From Litsea cubeba (taxonomy: Eukaryota; Streptophyta; Magnoliopsida; Laurales; Lauraceae): a DNA stretch of 64,000 nucleotides. The DNA lies in assembly GCA_012931725.1 (NCBI GenBank), contig CM022948.1:91904215-91968214 (forward strand), read 5' to 3'. Both the position numbers and the translations under genes were made by a program. Below the pieces are notes generated by a model that saw only the letters and a list, made by a program, of their open reading frames with translations, did no database searches and was not told the origin of the DNA. Numbering within the stretch: the stretch's first letter is position 1; each line of letters begins with the position of its first letter. Positions 22,142 to 33,678 of the stretch are shown one piece after another.

Positions 22142-24736
22142 TGTCACGATCCAGGCCCGAGATTTGGTAATTCCCAGGTCGCGATCCCATACTTACTCCC
22201 GTAAACCCCGAATTAACCGAAGTTAAAATGAGATCCACAAGGGATAATCATTCAATCATCCTGTCAAATATACAAATTGCGGGAAAACATATATATATAT
22301 ATATATATTTAACATCATCCATTCACGAATGTAAAATCTAACAAAAAAAAAGGTTTTTGTACATGTAACGTTTGTCAACCATTGCATATTCAAATATAAT
22401 GCAAGGTGGCTAAAAATTGAATTCTAAAAAAAAAATAATTTCCTTCAAAAGGAATCTAAACCATCCCAAAAATAAATTTCAAAAATAAAGGATCTCTGAT
22501 CCATATTGCACTCGAGTAACCATGTCAAATGGCATCCCGTCGGTTCCATTCAATCAGTCCTCCTGGAGGAACTTGAGTGGTCTCCTCCGTTGGCGCTGGG
22601 GCCGCTGCTAGGCCGGCATGGGTAAAAGAGCCTGTAATGCCATCAATAACACTAATGAACATGACGGTTCAACAATGTATATATAGTTCTGTGATATCAC
22701 ATGTTAATAAATATACAAAATTCATTCAACTTCATTTCTAACAATTCTAGATAATTCATTTCACAATAATATCATTAAAATCAATCAATAGACATAAACA
22801 AATTGGCAACTACAATAGCATTCACTTCATTACATTTTACTTTTTCCATCTTCCCTTAAAGGAATGAATCATCTTCCAAATAGAAGGAATCATTTAGTCA
22901 TAATCTTTCAATGACAATCATTCAATGTACATTCATTGTTGTGGGATCTACCAGTGCCTGGGTCAGGGACAACTGGCATCACCACGGAGCTCCGGAATGC
23001 CCCTAATCCATCTACTGTAATAAGAATAATCATTTGTTCATTTACAATTCATTTTAATAAAATAGCTATGTAGTGCCAGACTCAAGAGTCAATACCTTTA
23101 ATCCATTTCTGGATTCAATTCAATTTACTAAGTTCATTCAAAGCATTTGAAAGGACCAAACATTGCAATAGTCACCTAGACATTGAACTAGAGTTCAACA
23201 ATACTAATCATGATATAAATATAATCATAAGTCAATGAGGAAATTCGGATAATTAGCAATTCCACTAATTTCTTTCTTAGTTCCAACCAACCATTCGAGT
23301 GTAACCCTTGGTTATCTAATGTACGTGCTATTCTTGATGGACATCACATTTAGATAATGTGGACATTATAGTCCCCGTGATTATCACTCATGGAGGTTTA
23401 GTTCATAATTGATCGAACATTCAAAACATGATTATTGAATTTATGGGTCAACCACTTAAAAATCTTCTTTATCAAGGGAAGAAAATCGAATCTTAATCGA
23501 CTAGAAAATCCTGAAACATTTGCTTTAGGTTTGCTCGAGCGGATGTCATCTAGAGAGTGGATCGCTCGAGTGGACTCTTGTTCGCTCAAGCGGACCCATA
23601 CAGAAGGTAGTTCGCTCGAGCGGACTTCTGTTCGCTCGAGCGGAAGCTTCAGAATCCCAATTCCGGAATTCTGAGCAATTTTCTTCTTTCACTCAAACCT
23701 GCAAGCAAAGCATGGAACCTCCTGTTCCCATCATCAATCATCATTTCTGTTCCCATCCTCAATCATCATTACTCATAAACATTACACTTCTAATCCATCA
23801 TTTAATCTCCATCAATATCATTCCATCAACCCAAATTTCAAATCAATTTCCAAATCTATATCAATAATCAAGGAATATGCATAGACATTAACACAATCAC
23901 ATGAGAACTACATATACTTGCCTTTTTAAAAAGCTCTTTGACAAAAACCCCTCTTGCTTAGCTTGATTTGAGATCAAAGCCCTTCTAACCAAACCCTAAT
24001 CCCATTGAAAACATGTAAACATAGATTGCCATGAGCTATTGAGTTAAAAACCATCTCTACACACCCAATGGGACTTGGAAATCCTACAAAAAGTCTAAAT
24101 CACTTACTTGTAGCTCAAAAGAGAAGATTGAGTTTTTTTCCCAAGCTCCAAAATGTCCAAAAAATGGAGGATAAGGTGAGAAAGAAGAGGAAGAAGAGGA
24201 AGCCCTTCTCCAAAACCACTTCACTCTCCAAGAATCACACTTGAAGAAGACCAATGGAGGGAGAAGAGAAAATGAGCCTAGGGTTTGCTCTTTGAGATGG
24301 AATGAAATGAATGAACTATCCAAACCCTTATAAAACCCCCTTTTTGCACATAAGGCCCCTACTCTTCACTCATTTACACTTTAAGTCAAATGAGGTCTCA
24401 CTTGACTAATCTCAAGTCAAAACTAATCGAGTAAGTTATGAAAGTTAATGCATTAATCGAGATACACGCGATGGTATCAAGAATTACCGCATTCGACGAA
24501 ATATGTGAAAATCTTTTATTTACGGGGAAGTCTTTGCTTCTACTTGCTTAAGCCTAAATTCAATTCAATGATCTTAACTTCATTCAAATTCATTTCATTA
24601 TGCTTAATTCAATCATTAGAGACTTGTTTGTCTCTTTTTGGTCATTAACCAATATTAACTCTATTAATCATGCTTAATTAGCATCAATCTCAATTAATTA
24701 GCTTTAATCTTCATTAATTTGGGACGGGGTGTAACA
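22142..24736. mobile_element. Gypsy-type solo LTR, 2595 bp
   Basis: It starts TGTCACGATCC, ends GGGGTGTAACA, and is flanked by TGCTG at 22137-22141 and 24737-24741. Copy C has the empty site at about 44524. No gag-pol, primer site or second LTR is present, so it is a solo LTR formed by recombination. Family is inferred from the termini and length. It holds an (AT)n run at 22290-22309 and an array of CGCTCGAGCGGA palindromes at 23530-23645. Confidence 0.75.
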
Positions 24737-25068
24737 TGCTGCCATTGTTTCAGTGGCTAAGGGTTCACCTTGAATTTTCTGTGGACCAAAACAACTCGAG
24801 GGTAATCTTCTAAAAAAATAATCATGTGTGTGTGAACTTTCTGTGAGGCCCACTGTTGGTCCCATTTGGAGATGGGATGGAAATATTCATGTAAGACCAC
24901 CCTCATGTATCAAGTTTAACCCTAATCCCATGCCCTAATAGCCTATAGCCCCTTAATCAGTGCCCCACAAGTTTAACGACTTCACATTCAAAATAATAAT
25001 AATAATTTCAATCCTCCATCCAATGATCCAGTCCATTTGGATAGGTGCTAAATTCCTAGATTAGTGGC

Positions 25069-27382
25069 TGTTGACACAAAAAATGTCACTTTGCCTTTTC
25101 AAGATCCAAAGAGCTACATGAAGTCGCAACCTGCCATAAATAGGCAATGCTGCTTCCAAAAATCAAATCTTGTCAGAATCAAACAAAAACTGCAAGATTC
25201 TTCCAGACAGCCAAAAGAGGAGTACACAAGAAGTTTCGGGCCATTTCAAAATCATTTGGCCTAACTTCGCTTCTCCGACAGCCAAATCAGGCCTCTCGGC
25301 GGCAAAGCTCTCCGGGACCATGGTTTCCAAGACAGAGCCTATGGATCATCAATGACTCTAATAGGTTCCCTGTCAAATTTCAAGTCAATCGGACATCGGT
25401 TGACCGCACATCAAACCGCGACATCTTCATCGCGACAAAAAGCAAGTCCACAGGTGATAGGACCCCAAACGGCTTCAAAACTCAAACAAAAGCCTATGGT
25501 TGGTCTTATTTATTGCTCAGGAGGCTTCACACCAAATTTCAGGTCATTCCGACATCGTTTGACCCAGTTTCAGCTTCTGACGGAAAATCGGCAGCTCTGC
25601 GCGACAAAGTCTTCGGCTTTCTCAGGAAATTGGAAACTTTGCAAAACAAAATGCAAGGATTCTCATCAGGTTTCCTACAAAGAAATTAGGCCAATAAATG
25701 GTCAAAATGTCAAGGAAAAGTACAGAAGAAAAAAGAATCGAAAAAAAGTAAAAACGGACGCAAAACGGGACACGAAAGGGGGAAAACCCCCCCAGGGTCG
25801 CAGACCCCTGCGACCCTGGGCCAGGGTCGCCGGCGACCTTGGACCCCGGGGTCGCCGGGAAAGCCCCGGAAACCCCGGTTTTCGCCGTTTTTTCACGATT
25901 CGAGGTGCCCAGCCTCTGGTACTTTCCAAAATTCATGCTTTTGAGACACCAAGTCCTCTGACATCCGTCCAAAACACGGGTAAATCATCAAGAGTATCGA
26001 AGACAGTATTGATCGCCACCCGGTCAACTAAAAAAGTGTGCTTTCTACCCGACCGATCGAGAAATCGACAGGACAGATGGCACCGACCCGCTGTTGGCAA
26101 CAAACACCTGAAATTACATGGTCATCTGATGTCGATCTACATGAAGATCCATCGATGATCATCGACAGAAGAATTCCAAAAGACGTGGCACGGCCCGCGA
26201 CTCTTCAGCTGCTCGGCGACCACTTAATGCGATTAATTGACTAACTTTATTACAGTCATTAATCCATTTCTTTGGACGGCCCAATCAGAAGCAAGCATTC
26301 GGGAGTTACAACTCAAGAGATTCATGGCATTTAACCCATGAAACTCCTCCCATCATGGCGATTAAAGGCGATTAAATGCCCTCAATCTCCTCCGGCCAAT
26401 CAGAAGCCAAGAAAAAGGAGTTACAAAATAAACAATTCAATTTTGTAACTCCTCCCATTATGCGGCTTAAATGACAATAAAAGCCCATAAACCCACCTAA
26501 AAGGCTACCTAAAAGCCTATAAATAGGAGGGCTCTCCAAAAGGAATCAACACACAGACACACAACATCAACAGACAGCAGACAGAAATCCAGAGAAAGGA
26601 AAAAAGAGAGAAAACTCTGCGGAAGTTCTACACCGGCCACCGCAACAAGGTGACAAAAGTCCCTTGGGGGGTACCCCCCCCCCAAGGTCCTTGCCTTCTC
26701 CTCCTGCCTCCAATGGCTTAGATATGGCTTTTCAGCCCGTCTACTCGGCTTTTTATTGGACATAGGACCTTCCTTTGGTCTTTGTCCTCTAAAAACCCGA
26801 GGTTATAGCCAAGCCAAGCGAATCAATAGCATCCTCTGTTCTCATCTGCATGGATGATGGCGAAGCCCACATATGGCTTGCGACCGTCAATCTAAACGAG
26901 TCCCCCACAATCTCCTGAGAAGTTAGATCCTCCTTTTCTTGCTTTTCATTGTAGTTTGTATTTTTTCAAAAGAGACAAAAATCACAATTCTTGTCTTTCA
27001 TTGTTGATAAGGATTGTAAATCGACTATAAACGCCAAAATCGGCTATAAACGCCAAAAATCGGCTATAAACGCCAAAATCGGCTATAAATGCCAAAAAAA
27101 TCGCCTTTCACGGCAAATCAAGAAAATGTCTCTTTTCTTAAATATATGTGCAATGGAAAACTTGAAAGAAGTTGATTTCCTTTTTTCTTGCGAAGGTTGA
27201 TCTCCGGATCACCACTTGCAATTCCAAGTAAAAATAGAAAATCTGGCACACCCACAAAAAAAGAAATGTTGATGCACGCCCCCCCTTTTGCCCCCCGGTT
27301 ACGAAAGGGTCGGAACCAAACGGACTCCCACGTCCGCCGACCTCGGTAGGAACCCCGGGCATTCCGGGAGCGCGGTCCATCA
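25069..27382 (+). mobile_element. Gypsy-type solo LTR, 2314 bp
   Basis: It starts TGTTGACAC, ends GGTCCATCA, and is flanked by GTGGC at 25064-25068 and 27383-27387. Copy C is empty at about 44884. A likely promoter TATA lies in CCTATAAATAGG near 26516, followed by an A/C-rich leader, which sets plus orientation. Long open frames in it (for example 25352-26158) have no recognisable protein and reflect the GC-rich block at 25760-25900. Confidence 0.75.
27013..27112 (+). repeat. Five short tandem repeats in the Gypsy-type LTR
   Basis: Units of about 20 bp close to ATCGGCTATAAACGCCAAA repeat from 27013 to 27112 with decay at both ends. Each contains a TATAAA word. Confidence 0.7.
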
Positions 27383-27859
27383 GTGGCTATCAGGAGGGTC
27401 CCTGTGTGTTGCATTGTTCGGATTCGGTGATAGGTGGGTCATGCCACTAGTTCGCACCGTGTGAACTAGTTCTCACTTTATCGGTCTCTATATATAATCT
27501 TCCAAAGAAAGAAACAACAGTAGGCCAATACCAAAACTGTAAAATTAAGATATGTAGATGTATCTGAGGTTTATAGCAGAGTGACGACCTGAATTTTAGT
27601 AGAATGTTGAACAGGTTGCACTGCAGGTAATAAACTTTTTAAGAGATTATAATGGTTTCTTTGGTTGAGAGAATTGCAAAAGGGTCTGGAATCTTAACAA
27701 TTTATCAACTGAAAGCAGGAATTCATTTTTATAGAGGAAGTAAAAGTTTTTAAATAAAAACGATTTGATGCATCAATGAAGAGAGTCAGGATGATAAAAT
27801 AAAAAATAAAATATAAAAAAATAAACCAGAACTAAAGCATGGCCAAGGCCATGGTTATC

Positions 27860-28825
27860 TGAAATACCAAAAGGGTCGATCACGAATCAATCCTAATGAT
27901 AAATAAGTCCCAACACAGATTTCAATATGAATTTGCGGAAGAAGAAATCTAAGTTAATCAATCTAATAATCACCCAGATGGACACTTCAATTTTATACGT
28001 GGAAAAACCCTGAATAGGGAAAAAACCACGGGACCTTACCCTGGTCCGAAAAAGATCAAAGCACTAAAAGAAACGAAGGTTACAAGATACTCACTACCCC
28101 TTTACAGTTGAACACAACCTAAGACTGTAGTAGATCTAGTCGACGAACACGCCGTTCACCTTCTTTAGCACTTCGATCTCTACGCCTTAAACAAGACGAA
28201 TCAGCAAATACGTTCAGGTTGAGTCTCCAGAAGAGATGAAGGCTTCAGCACATGATTTTCACAAAAGCTCTCTGGAGGAAAGCCATCTCTCAAGAAATAG
28301 TTTAGGGTTTTTAAGTTCTATCAGAGATACATTTCTTGAGAGGTTTAAGCCTTAAAAAGGCTTTCTGAAACAAATGGGATAGATCTCGTTTGAGTGGGAT
28401 TCGGATAAGACAAGATGAGATCCACTCAAATAGGCTGCAGTTCGCCGCTGTCCGATAGATCGGACTGAGGGTCCGATCGATCGGTCTGTAAATAACTGAA
28501 AGCATTTCAGTTCCGATCGATCGGCCAAAGGGTCCGATCGATCGGACTGTAAATAACTGAGAGTATTTTTTGAACGATCGATCGGACATCAATCGCCTGT
28601 ACATAACTGAGAGGTGTTCAGGTCCGATCGATCGGCCAAGAGTTCCGATCGATCGGACTGCAAATGTTTGCTCCCTTTGTCTGCTGAAATCCGATTGAGT
28701 ATTCAAAATTCTTCATCTTCGGATTTTTGGTTCATCAAGTTACAGTCCAATCTAAAAAATATAAAATTACATTATTCCCATGTTTTGTCCATCCACATGA
28801 AGTAGCCAACTCTCAAAAACTTACA
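27860..28825 (-). repeat. 3' LTR of the Copia element
   Basis: 966 bp, TGAAATACC to CTTACA on the plus strand. It contains seven CCGATCGATCGG-type palindromes between 28450 and 28655 (one degenerate), including one extra copy that is missing from the other LTR. The 131-codon frame inside is an artefact of this array. Confidence 0.9.
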
Positions 28826-28841
28826 ATCTCCCCCTTTGGCA
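28826..28841 (-). promoter_or_regulatory. Polypurine tract of the Copia element
   Basis: On the minus strand GCCAAAGGGGGAGAT directly precedes the 3' LTR, the usual plus-strand primer for reverse transcription. Confidence 0.8.
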
Positions 28842-29275
28842 ATTCATGGACAAAACATCTAATACATGAAAATCTACCCATAAACTATCTAAAAGAAAAG
28901 CTTCAGCTCCATCTTGATAATACCTGTAAATCCTGTCACAACCAATGTTGACCAAAGATCATCAAAAATCAAAGATGATAAATTAACCAAAAAGACTATA
29001 AAAGACTATAAATCATCAACCATGATCAACTGTTCTCCCCCTTTTTGGACATAAATTGACAATGATAAAGAAAATTCTATTAGCCGAATGATGCAAATAG
29101 GAGAACAAAATGATGCATCAATACCAGTCCACAAATAAATTAGAAAAGCACAGTGGTGTTATAAAAGCAAACACAGAAAACAACTAAGAAGCAACTACTG
29201 CGGAGGAGGAAAATGACGAAGGAGAGTATCAAGCTTGCCCTCAATGCGGTTACTACCAAGGTTCAGCTGTTCCAT

Positions 29276-30294
29276 CTATGCAAACACATCTTGAAACTGA
29301 GAATCCATTCTATGTTCAAGCAATTCAATCTGAGTCGATTGATCAAATAAGCGGTTCTCAAAATCCTGAAAGTAGGATGGCATCGGTGTCTCAGACGGAG
29401 GTTCAAAATCTCTTGCGGCAGCACAATGAGCAGGATCTTCTTCATCACTATCAGCGACATGGGAGGTAGACTGAGTAATAGTGCGATATGTAATTGGTCC
29501 TCTTCCTTTCGCAACATCATCATGAGGGCTAATAGCAACACCATGCGAAATTAGTATCCTCGAAATAAGAACCCCAAAAGGAAGAGATGTAGTTGAAGCA
29601 CTTTGAAGGGCATCCAGCATATGCTTGAAAATAACAAGTGGAACATCAATGGGCTTCCCAGTGCCAATTACATATAACAGATAACCAGTTTCCATAATCA
29701 CTTCAGAAGTCCTCCCCTTAGGTTCAAGATTGAAACAGACAAACAAGTTGAGCATGCGGAATGAGGGAGTAAGATATTTCTGTTTAAGAACTCCTCCAAC
29801 CCAATCGCGTCGACGACCACCAGTTAAAGTCGTAACTACAGCACCCCAGTCAGTGTCATCCACCGTATCCGCCATATCATCTGAGTCAGGTTCAGGTTCA
29901 GGATATACGGCATCTAAACTCCGGTCAATTTGAAGGAATTGACTGAGAAAATTTGGATCAACTTCAATTAGAAATCCACGAACAAATATTTTGAATGATT
30001 CGTTCCCAATATCATGAATGTTGTTATAAAACTCCCTCACCAAAGATCCATAAGCAATAGGTGAAAATTCATAAAGGGAGCTCCATCCTCTTTCAAGAAG
30101 CCAATCCTTGAAGTCAATTTCCATTCTGGCAAATTTAACCTGTCGTTCCACAATGACTTGTTTTTTGGAAAACACATTATCAAAGGAGGATTCTTTCGAA
30201 AGACTTTGAAACCTTTGAGCATCAAATGGTGCAGAAGAAGAAGAACTACCACGCTGAAAAGTCCTCTTGCGAGGTTGAGAAGTTTTGGAGGCAT
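29276..30294 (-). CDS. Extra ORF downstream of pol (Sirevirus env-like type), frameshifted near its start
   Basis: A 299-codon open frame (30175-29276) begins FSKKQVIVERQVKFA. It contains WLLERGWSSLYEF, FVRGFLIEVDP and an acidic stretch (PEPEPDSDDMADTVDDTDW), then RRRDWVGGVLKQKYL. Its C-terminus has heptad-like spacing (DFENRLFDQSTQIELLEH), a probable coiled coil. The pattern around FVRG matches the putative plant transposon domain found in the third ORF of SIRE-type Copia and some Gypsy elements, sometimes called envelope-like, although membrane features are not evident here. An upstream ATG at 30294 begins a serine/basic N-terminal part in another frame, offset by one base near 30288. A spacer of about 1 kb separates it from pol. 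Function not established. Confidence 0.7.
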
Positions 30295-30297
30295 GAA

Positions 30298-31369
30298 GTC
30301 TTTAAGGCAAAACAACAAACACTTGGTGTGCACTACATAAATATAGCAACCCAACTTTCATCTCAGCAATGTAACAAGCATGAAGTAGTGAAACACAAAA
30401 AACACAAAACACTATCTTGCCAAACACATGAAAAAGACCCATTCAAGAGATCTTGGACAACCAAACCAACATCCACTAAAATAGAATCACATTCTAACAA
30501 CCCAAGACAACAATCACAACCAAATAATAGGAAAGAAGGAGATGAATTGAAATAGATTAAAGGAAAAATTACCTTGGAGAAGCTGGAAACCTCTAAGGAA
30601 AATCTTGGAAGAATGCTAGAGAATGAGGGGCTAGGGCAGAAGAGGTAAGAGTAAGAAACAAGAGGAATCACGGTTTATTTATTGTGTTGACTGAGACACT
30701 GTCCGATCGATCGGGCATCAAGGTCCGATCGATCGGACCTGGGTAAAATAAAGGAAAACGGGCCTAGGTAAAAAAAAATGTTGCACAAACAAATAACAAA
30801 GTCATAAAGAAATCCCTTAATGATCATACACCAAAAAATATTCTACCAAGCGTTAGAGAGTGATTGAATGTGAAAAAAAAATTTTCTTTTTATTTTTGTT
30901 TTTTAAAATTAGTTTGTGCTAGGATGAATGATAGAATCACACAAAAAGAGACAACTCCCCTGGCAAACTAGAGTAGCAAAGCTCCCCCTAAATTTGTTCC
31001 TTTTTTTTTTTTTTAAATGTAAAGCTCTTTGAGCATCGCAGAGAAAAACCATCATAGGTGACTTTCACACTAATGAATATGGTAGCCTTTTCCAAAGAAA
31101 ATTACCAATCATTTGGTGGCTATCACTCATACTCGTAGGTAGCCCTATTCCTCCGGTTTTTTTTTTTTTTTTTTTTTTTTTAAATGTTCTGTGAGCTACT
31201 CATAAAATAACCAGGAGAGAATATCTGAAATCATGCAAGAAGATCATAACCATCAAACTGTGAAATTATTTTCAGTAAAATGTGTATCTCTAACAAGGCA
31301 AAAAAAAAAATTCAATGAATCACACGCTAGGAAATCAATAATGAGCAATGAAAAGAAAGTGCAAAAAAA
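30298..31369. other. Non-coding spacer between pol and the extra ORF
   Basis: It has A/T runs (poly-T near 31001-31014 and 31157-31180) and two further CCGATCGATCGG palindromes at 30702-30735. No open frame of note. Confidence 0.6.
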
Positions 31370-33415
31370 TTAGGGGTAAGAACAGATACCTAGAGACTTA
31401 CGAAGGGAGTCAAACCTAGTTGGGTCCAAGGGTTTTGTGAGGATATCTGCCAATTGATTTTCCGTAGAGATATGCTCCAAGCAGATAATTTTCTCTTCAA
31501 CCAAATCTCGGATGAAATGATGCCTGATGTCTATATGTTTGGTTCTTGAATGTTGTACTGGGTTTTTAGAGATGTCAATCGCACTTTTGTTGTCACAATA
31601 AACTACCATTATAGTTTGTTCAATGCCGTAGTCAGATAGCATTTGTTTCATCCATAGTAATTGTGTGCAACAACTTCCAGCTGCTATGTATTCGGCCTCA
31701 GCAGTCGATAAAGAAGTTGAAGTTTGTTTCTTGCTGTGCCATGCAACCAAGTTGTTACCAATTAGAAAACAGCCCCCAGATGTACTTTTTCTATCATCAA
31801 CACAACCTGCCCAGTCAGCATCGGAGAACCCCACAACATTCATGGTAGAATCTTTGGAAAACCATATTCCAAAACCAGTGGTGCCACTTACATATTTCAA
31901 AATCCTCTTGACAGCTTGAACATGTGACTCCTTAGGTCTTGCTTGATATCGAGCACAAACACAAACACTAAACGAAATGTCTGGTCGGCTAGCAGTTAGG
32001 TACAACAGACTACCTATCATACTGCGATACAATCTTTCATCGAAGTCCTTCCCAGAAGAGTCTAAACTCAGTTTTATAGTGGTGCTCATAGGTGTATTGG
32101 AGTGCTTAGAGGATTCCATCCCAAACTTCTTCAAAATGTTCTGAGCATATTTAGTTTGAGAAAGAAATATCCCATTTTCACATTGTTTGATTTGAAGACC
32201 GAGAAAAAATGATAGTTCTCCGACCATGCTCATTTCAAATTCTTTTGACATACATGTGGCAAAAGATTTAGACAAAGTTTCAGACGTGGATCCAAAAACA
32301 ATATCATCCACATAAATTTGAGCAATTAGGATGTTATCGTTTTCTCTCTTGATGAATAAAGTTTTATCCACACTTCCTCTGCGAAAGGAATTTTCAATCA
32401 AAAATGTTGTCAATCTTGCATACCATGCTCGTGGAGCCTGCTTCAAACCATACAAGGCTTTATGCAGTTTGAAAACATGGTTAGGAAAATGAGGATCCTC
32501 AAACCCTTTAGGTTGTTCAACATATACCTCCTCATTCAAATAACCATTCAAGAAGGCACTCTTGACATCCATCTGATATAGCTTGATTTTGAAGGAACAA
32601 GCTATTGCTAAAAGAATACGGATGGACTCAAGACGAGCAACAGGGGCAAATGTTTCATCAAAATCAATTCCCTCCACCTGTGTATATCCCTGGGCAACGA
32701 GTCTGGCCTTGTTTCGAATGACTTTACCAAGTTCATCGGTTTTATTTTTGAAAATCCATTTTGTCCCGATAACATTGGTATGAGAAGGCCGTGGTACAAG
32801 TTCCCAAACACGATTACGCTCAAATTGACCTAACTCCTCATGCATGGCATTGATCCAGGAGTCATCAACAAGTGCTTCTTTGACATTTTTTGGTTCTAAG
32901 AAGGAGACATAACATAAAAAAGTTACCTCATTTTGTACTTGCTGTCGAGTCTTCAACGGAGCCTGAATATCACCAATGACTTCGTCAAGAGAGTGATCTT
33001 TGAGTACTTGACCTTTTTGAGATCGAGGATGTATGTCCTTGCTTGAAGAAGGCTGATGACTTGATGTTCCTGAAGCCGATCTCTTTGATTTTGCTCCAGA
33101 CATTTCAATTTCAGATTTGGATTCTGAATCAGGTACAACAATATCTTGAGCTGGTTGTGCTTGATCTGCCGGTTCCTTACTTTGATTTCCGTCTTGTTCA
33201 ACCTGCTGAGAAGAAATAGGAATTAGGAAAAAGTCATCTTCATCATCTGAAAAATAAGAAGGTCCAGCATCATCTATGACTACATTGATAGATTCCATGA
33301 CAGTAGAATTACGCAGATGAAATACGCGGTATGCTCTACTATCTAAAGAATACCCAAGAAAAATCCCTTCATCACTTCGGGAGTCAAATTTGCCAAGATG
33401 CTCTCGGTCTTTCAA
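31370..33415 (-). CDS. Copia pol, 3' part: reverse transcriptase and RNase H
   Basis: A 681-codon frame. After the end of the integrase C-terminal region ([16 protein letters not shown]) and a serine/acidic linker comes reverse transcriptase: [62 protein letters not shown], and the catalytic YVDD at about residue 367. RNase H follows with [19 protein letters not shown] (about 528), STAEAEYIA and the terminal ADILTKPL. It is continuous with the gag-pol frame at 33679-36453 but separated by an in-frame TGA near 33465 where the family normally has tryptophan. Every catalytic motif of this part is intact, so trans-complementation from a sister copy is possible. Confidence 0.92.
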   Translation of the reverse strand: MKDREHLGKFDSRSDEGIFLGYSLDSRAYRVFHLRNSTVMESINVVIDDAGPSYFSDDEDDFFLIPISSQQVEQDGNQSKEPADQAQPAQDIVVPDSESKSEIEMSGAKSKRSASGTSSHQPSSSKDIHPRSQKGQVLKDHSLDEVIGDIQAPLKTRQQVQNEVTFLCYVSFLEPKNVKEALVDDSWINAMHEELGQFERNRVWELVPRPSHTNVIGTKWIFKNKTDELGKVIRNKARLVAQGYTQVEGIDFDETFAPVARLESIRILLAIACSFKIKLYQMDVKSAFLNGYLNEEVYVEQPKGFEDPHFPNHVFKLHKALYGLKQAPRAWYARLTTFLIENSFRRGSVDKTLFIKRENDNILIAQIYVDDIVFGSTSETLSKSFATCMSKEFEMSMVGELSFFLGLQIKQCENGIFLSQTKYAQNILKKFGMESSKHSNTPMSTTIKLSLDSSGKDFDERLYRSMIGSLLYLTASRPDISFSVCVCARYQARPKESHVQAVKRILKYVSGTTGFGIWFSKDSTMNVVGFSDADWAGCVDDRKSTSGGCFLIGNNLVAWHSKKQTSTSLSTAEAEYIAAGSCCTQLLWMKQMLSDYGIEQTIMVVYCDNKSAIDISKNPVQHSRTKHIDIRHHFIRDLVEEKIICLEHISTENQLADILTKPLDPTRFDSLRKSLGICSYP

Positions 33416-33678
33416 GATATAACATTTACTCCCAAAGGTTTTGAAGTATTTTACAGTGGGTTTCCTTCCATTTCACAACTCATACGGTGTATTCTTTGTA
33501 CCAGACCGGAGATAGACTCGGTTGATCACATAGACAGCGGTGTTTATTGCCTCAGCCCAAAATCGCTGTGGCACTTTCTTACTATGAATCATCACACGAG
33601 CCATTTCCTGTACTACCCGATTTTTTCGTTCCACAACTCCATTTTGCTGAGGAGTTTTAGGAGCGGAAAACTCATGTT

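Noticed and set aside
25352..26158. 268-codon open frame
   Set aside because: It lies in a Gypsy-type solo LTR, shows no domain, overlaps several other open frames in the GC-rich block, and has no conserved start context.
28450..28655. Regularly recurring palindromic units resembling a CRISPR array
   Set aside because: This is plant nuclear DNA, the spacing is irregular, the array is inside an LTR and is duplicated in the other LTR.
28311..28706. 131-codon frame with repeated RSIG-GRSIG words, also at 36964-37341
   Set aside because: It lies in the Copia LTR; the repeats are translations of the CCGATCGATCGG palindromes, and the frame shifts between LTR copies.
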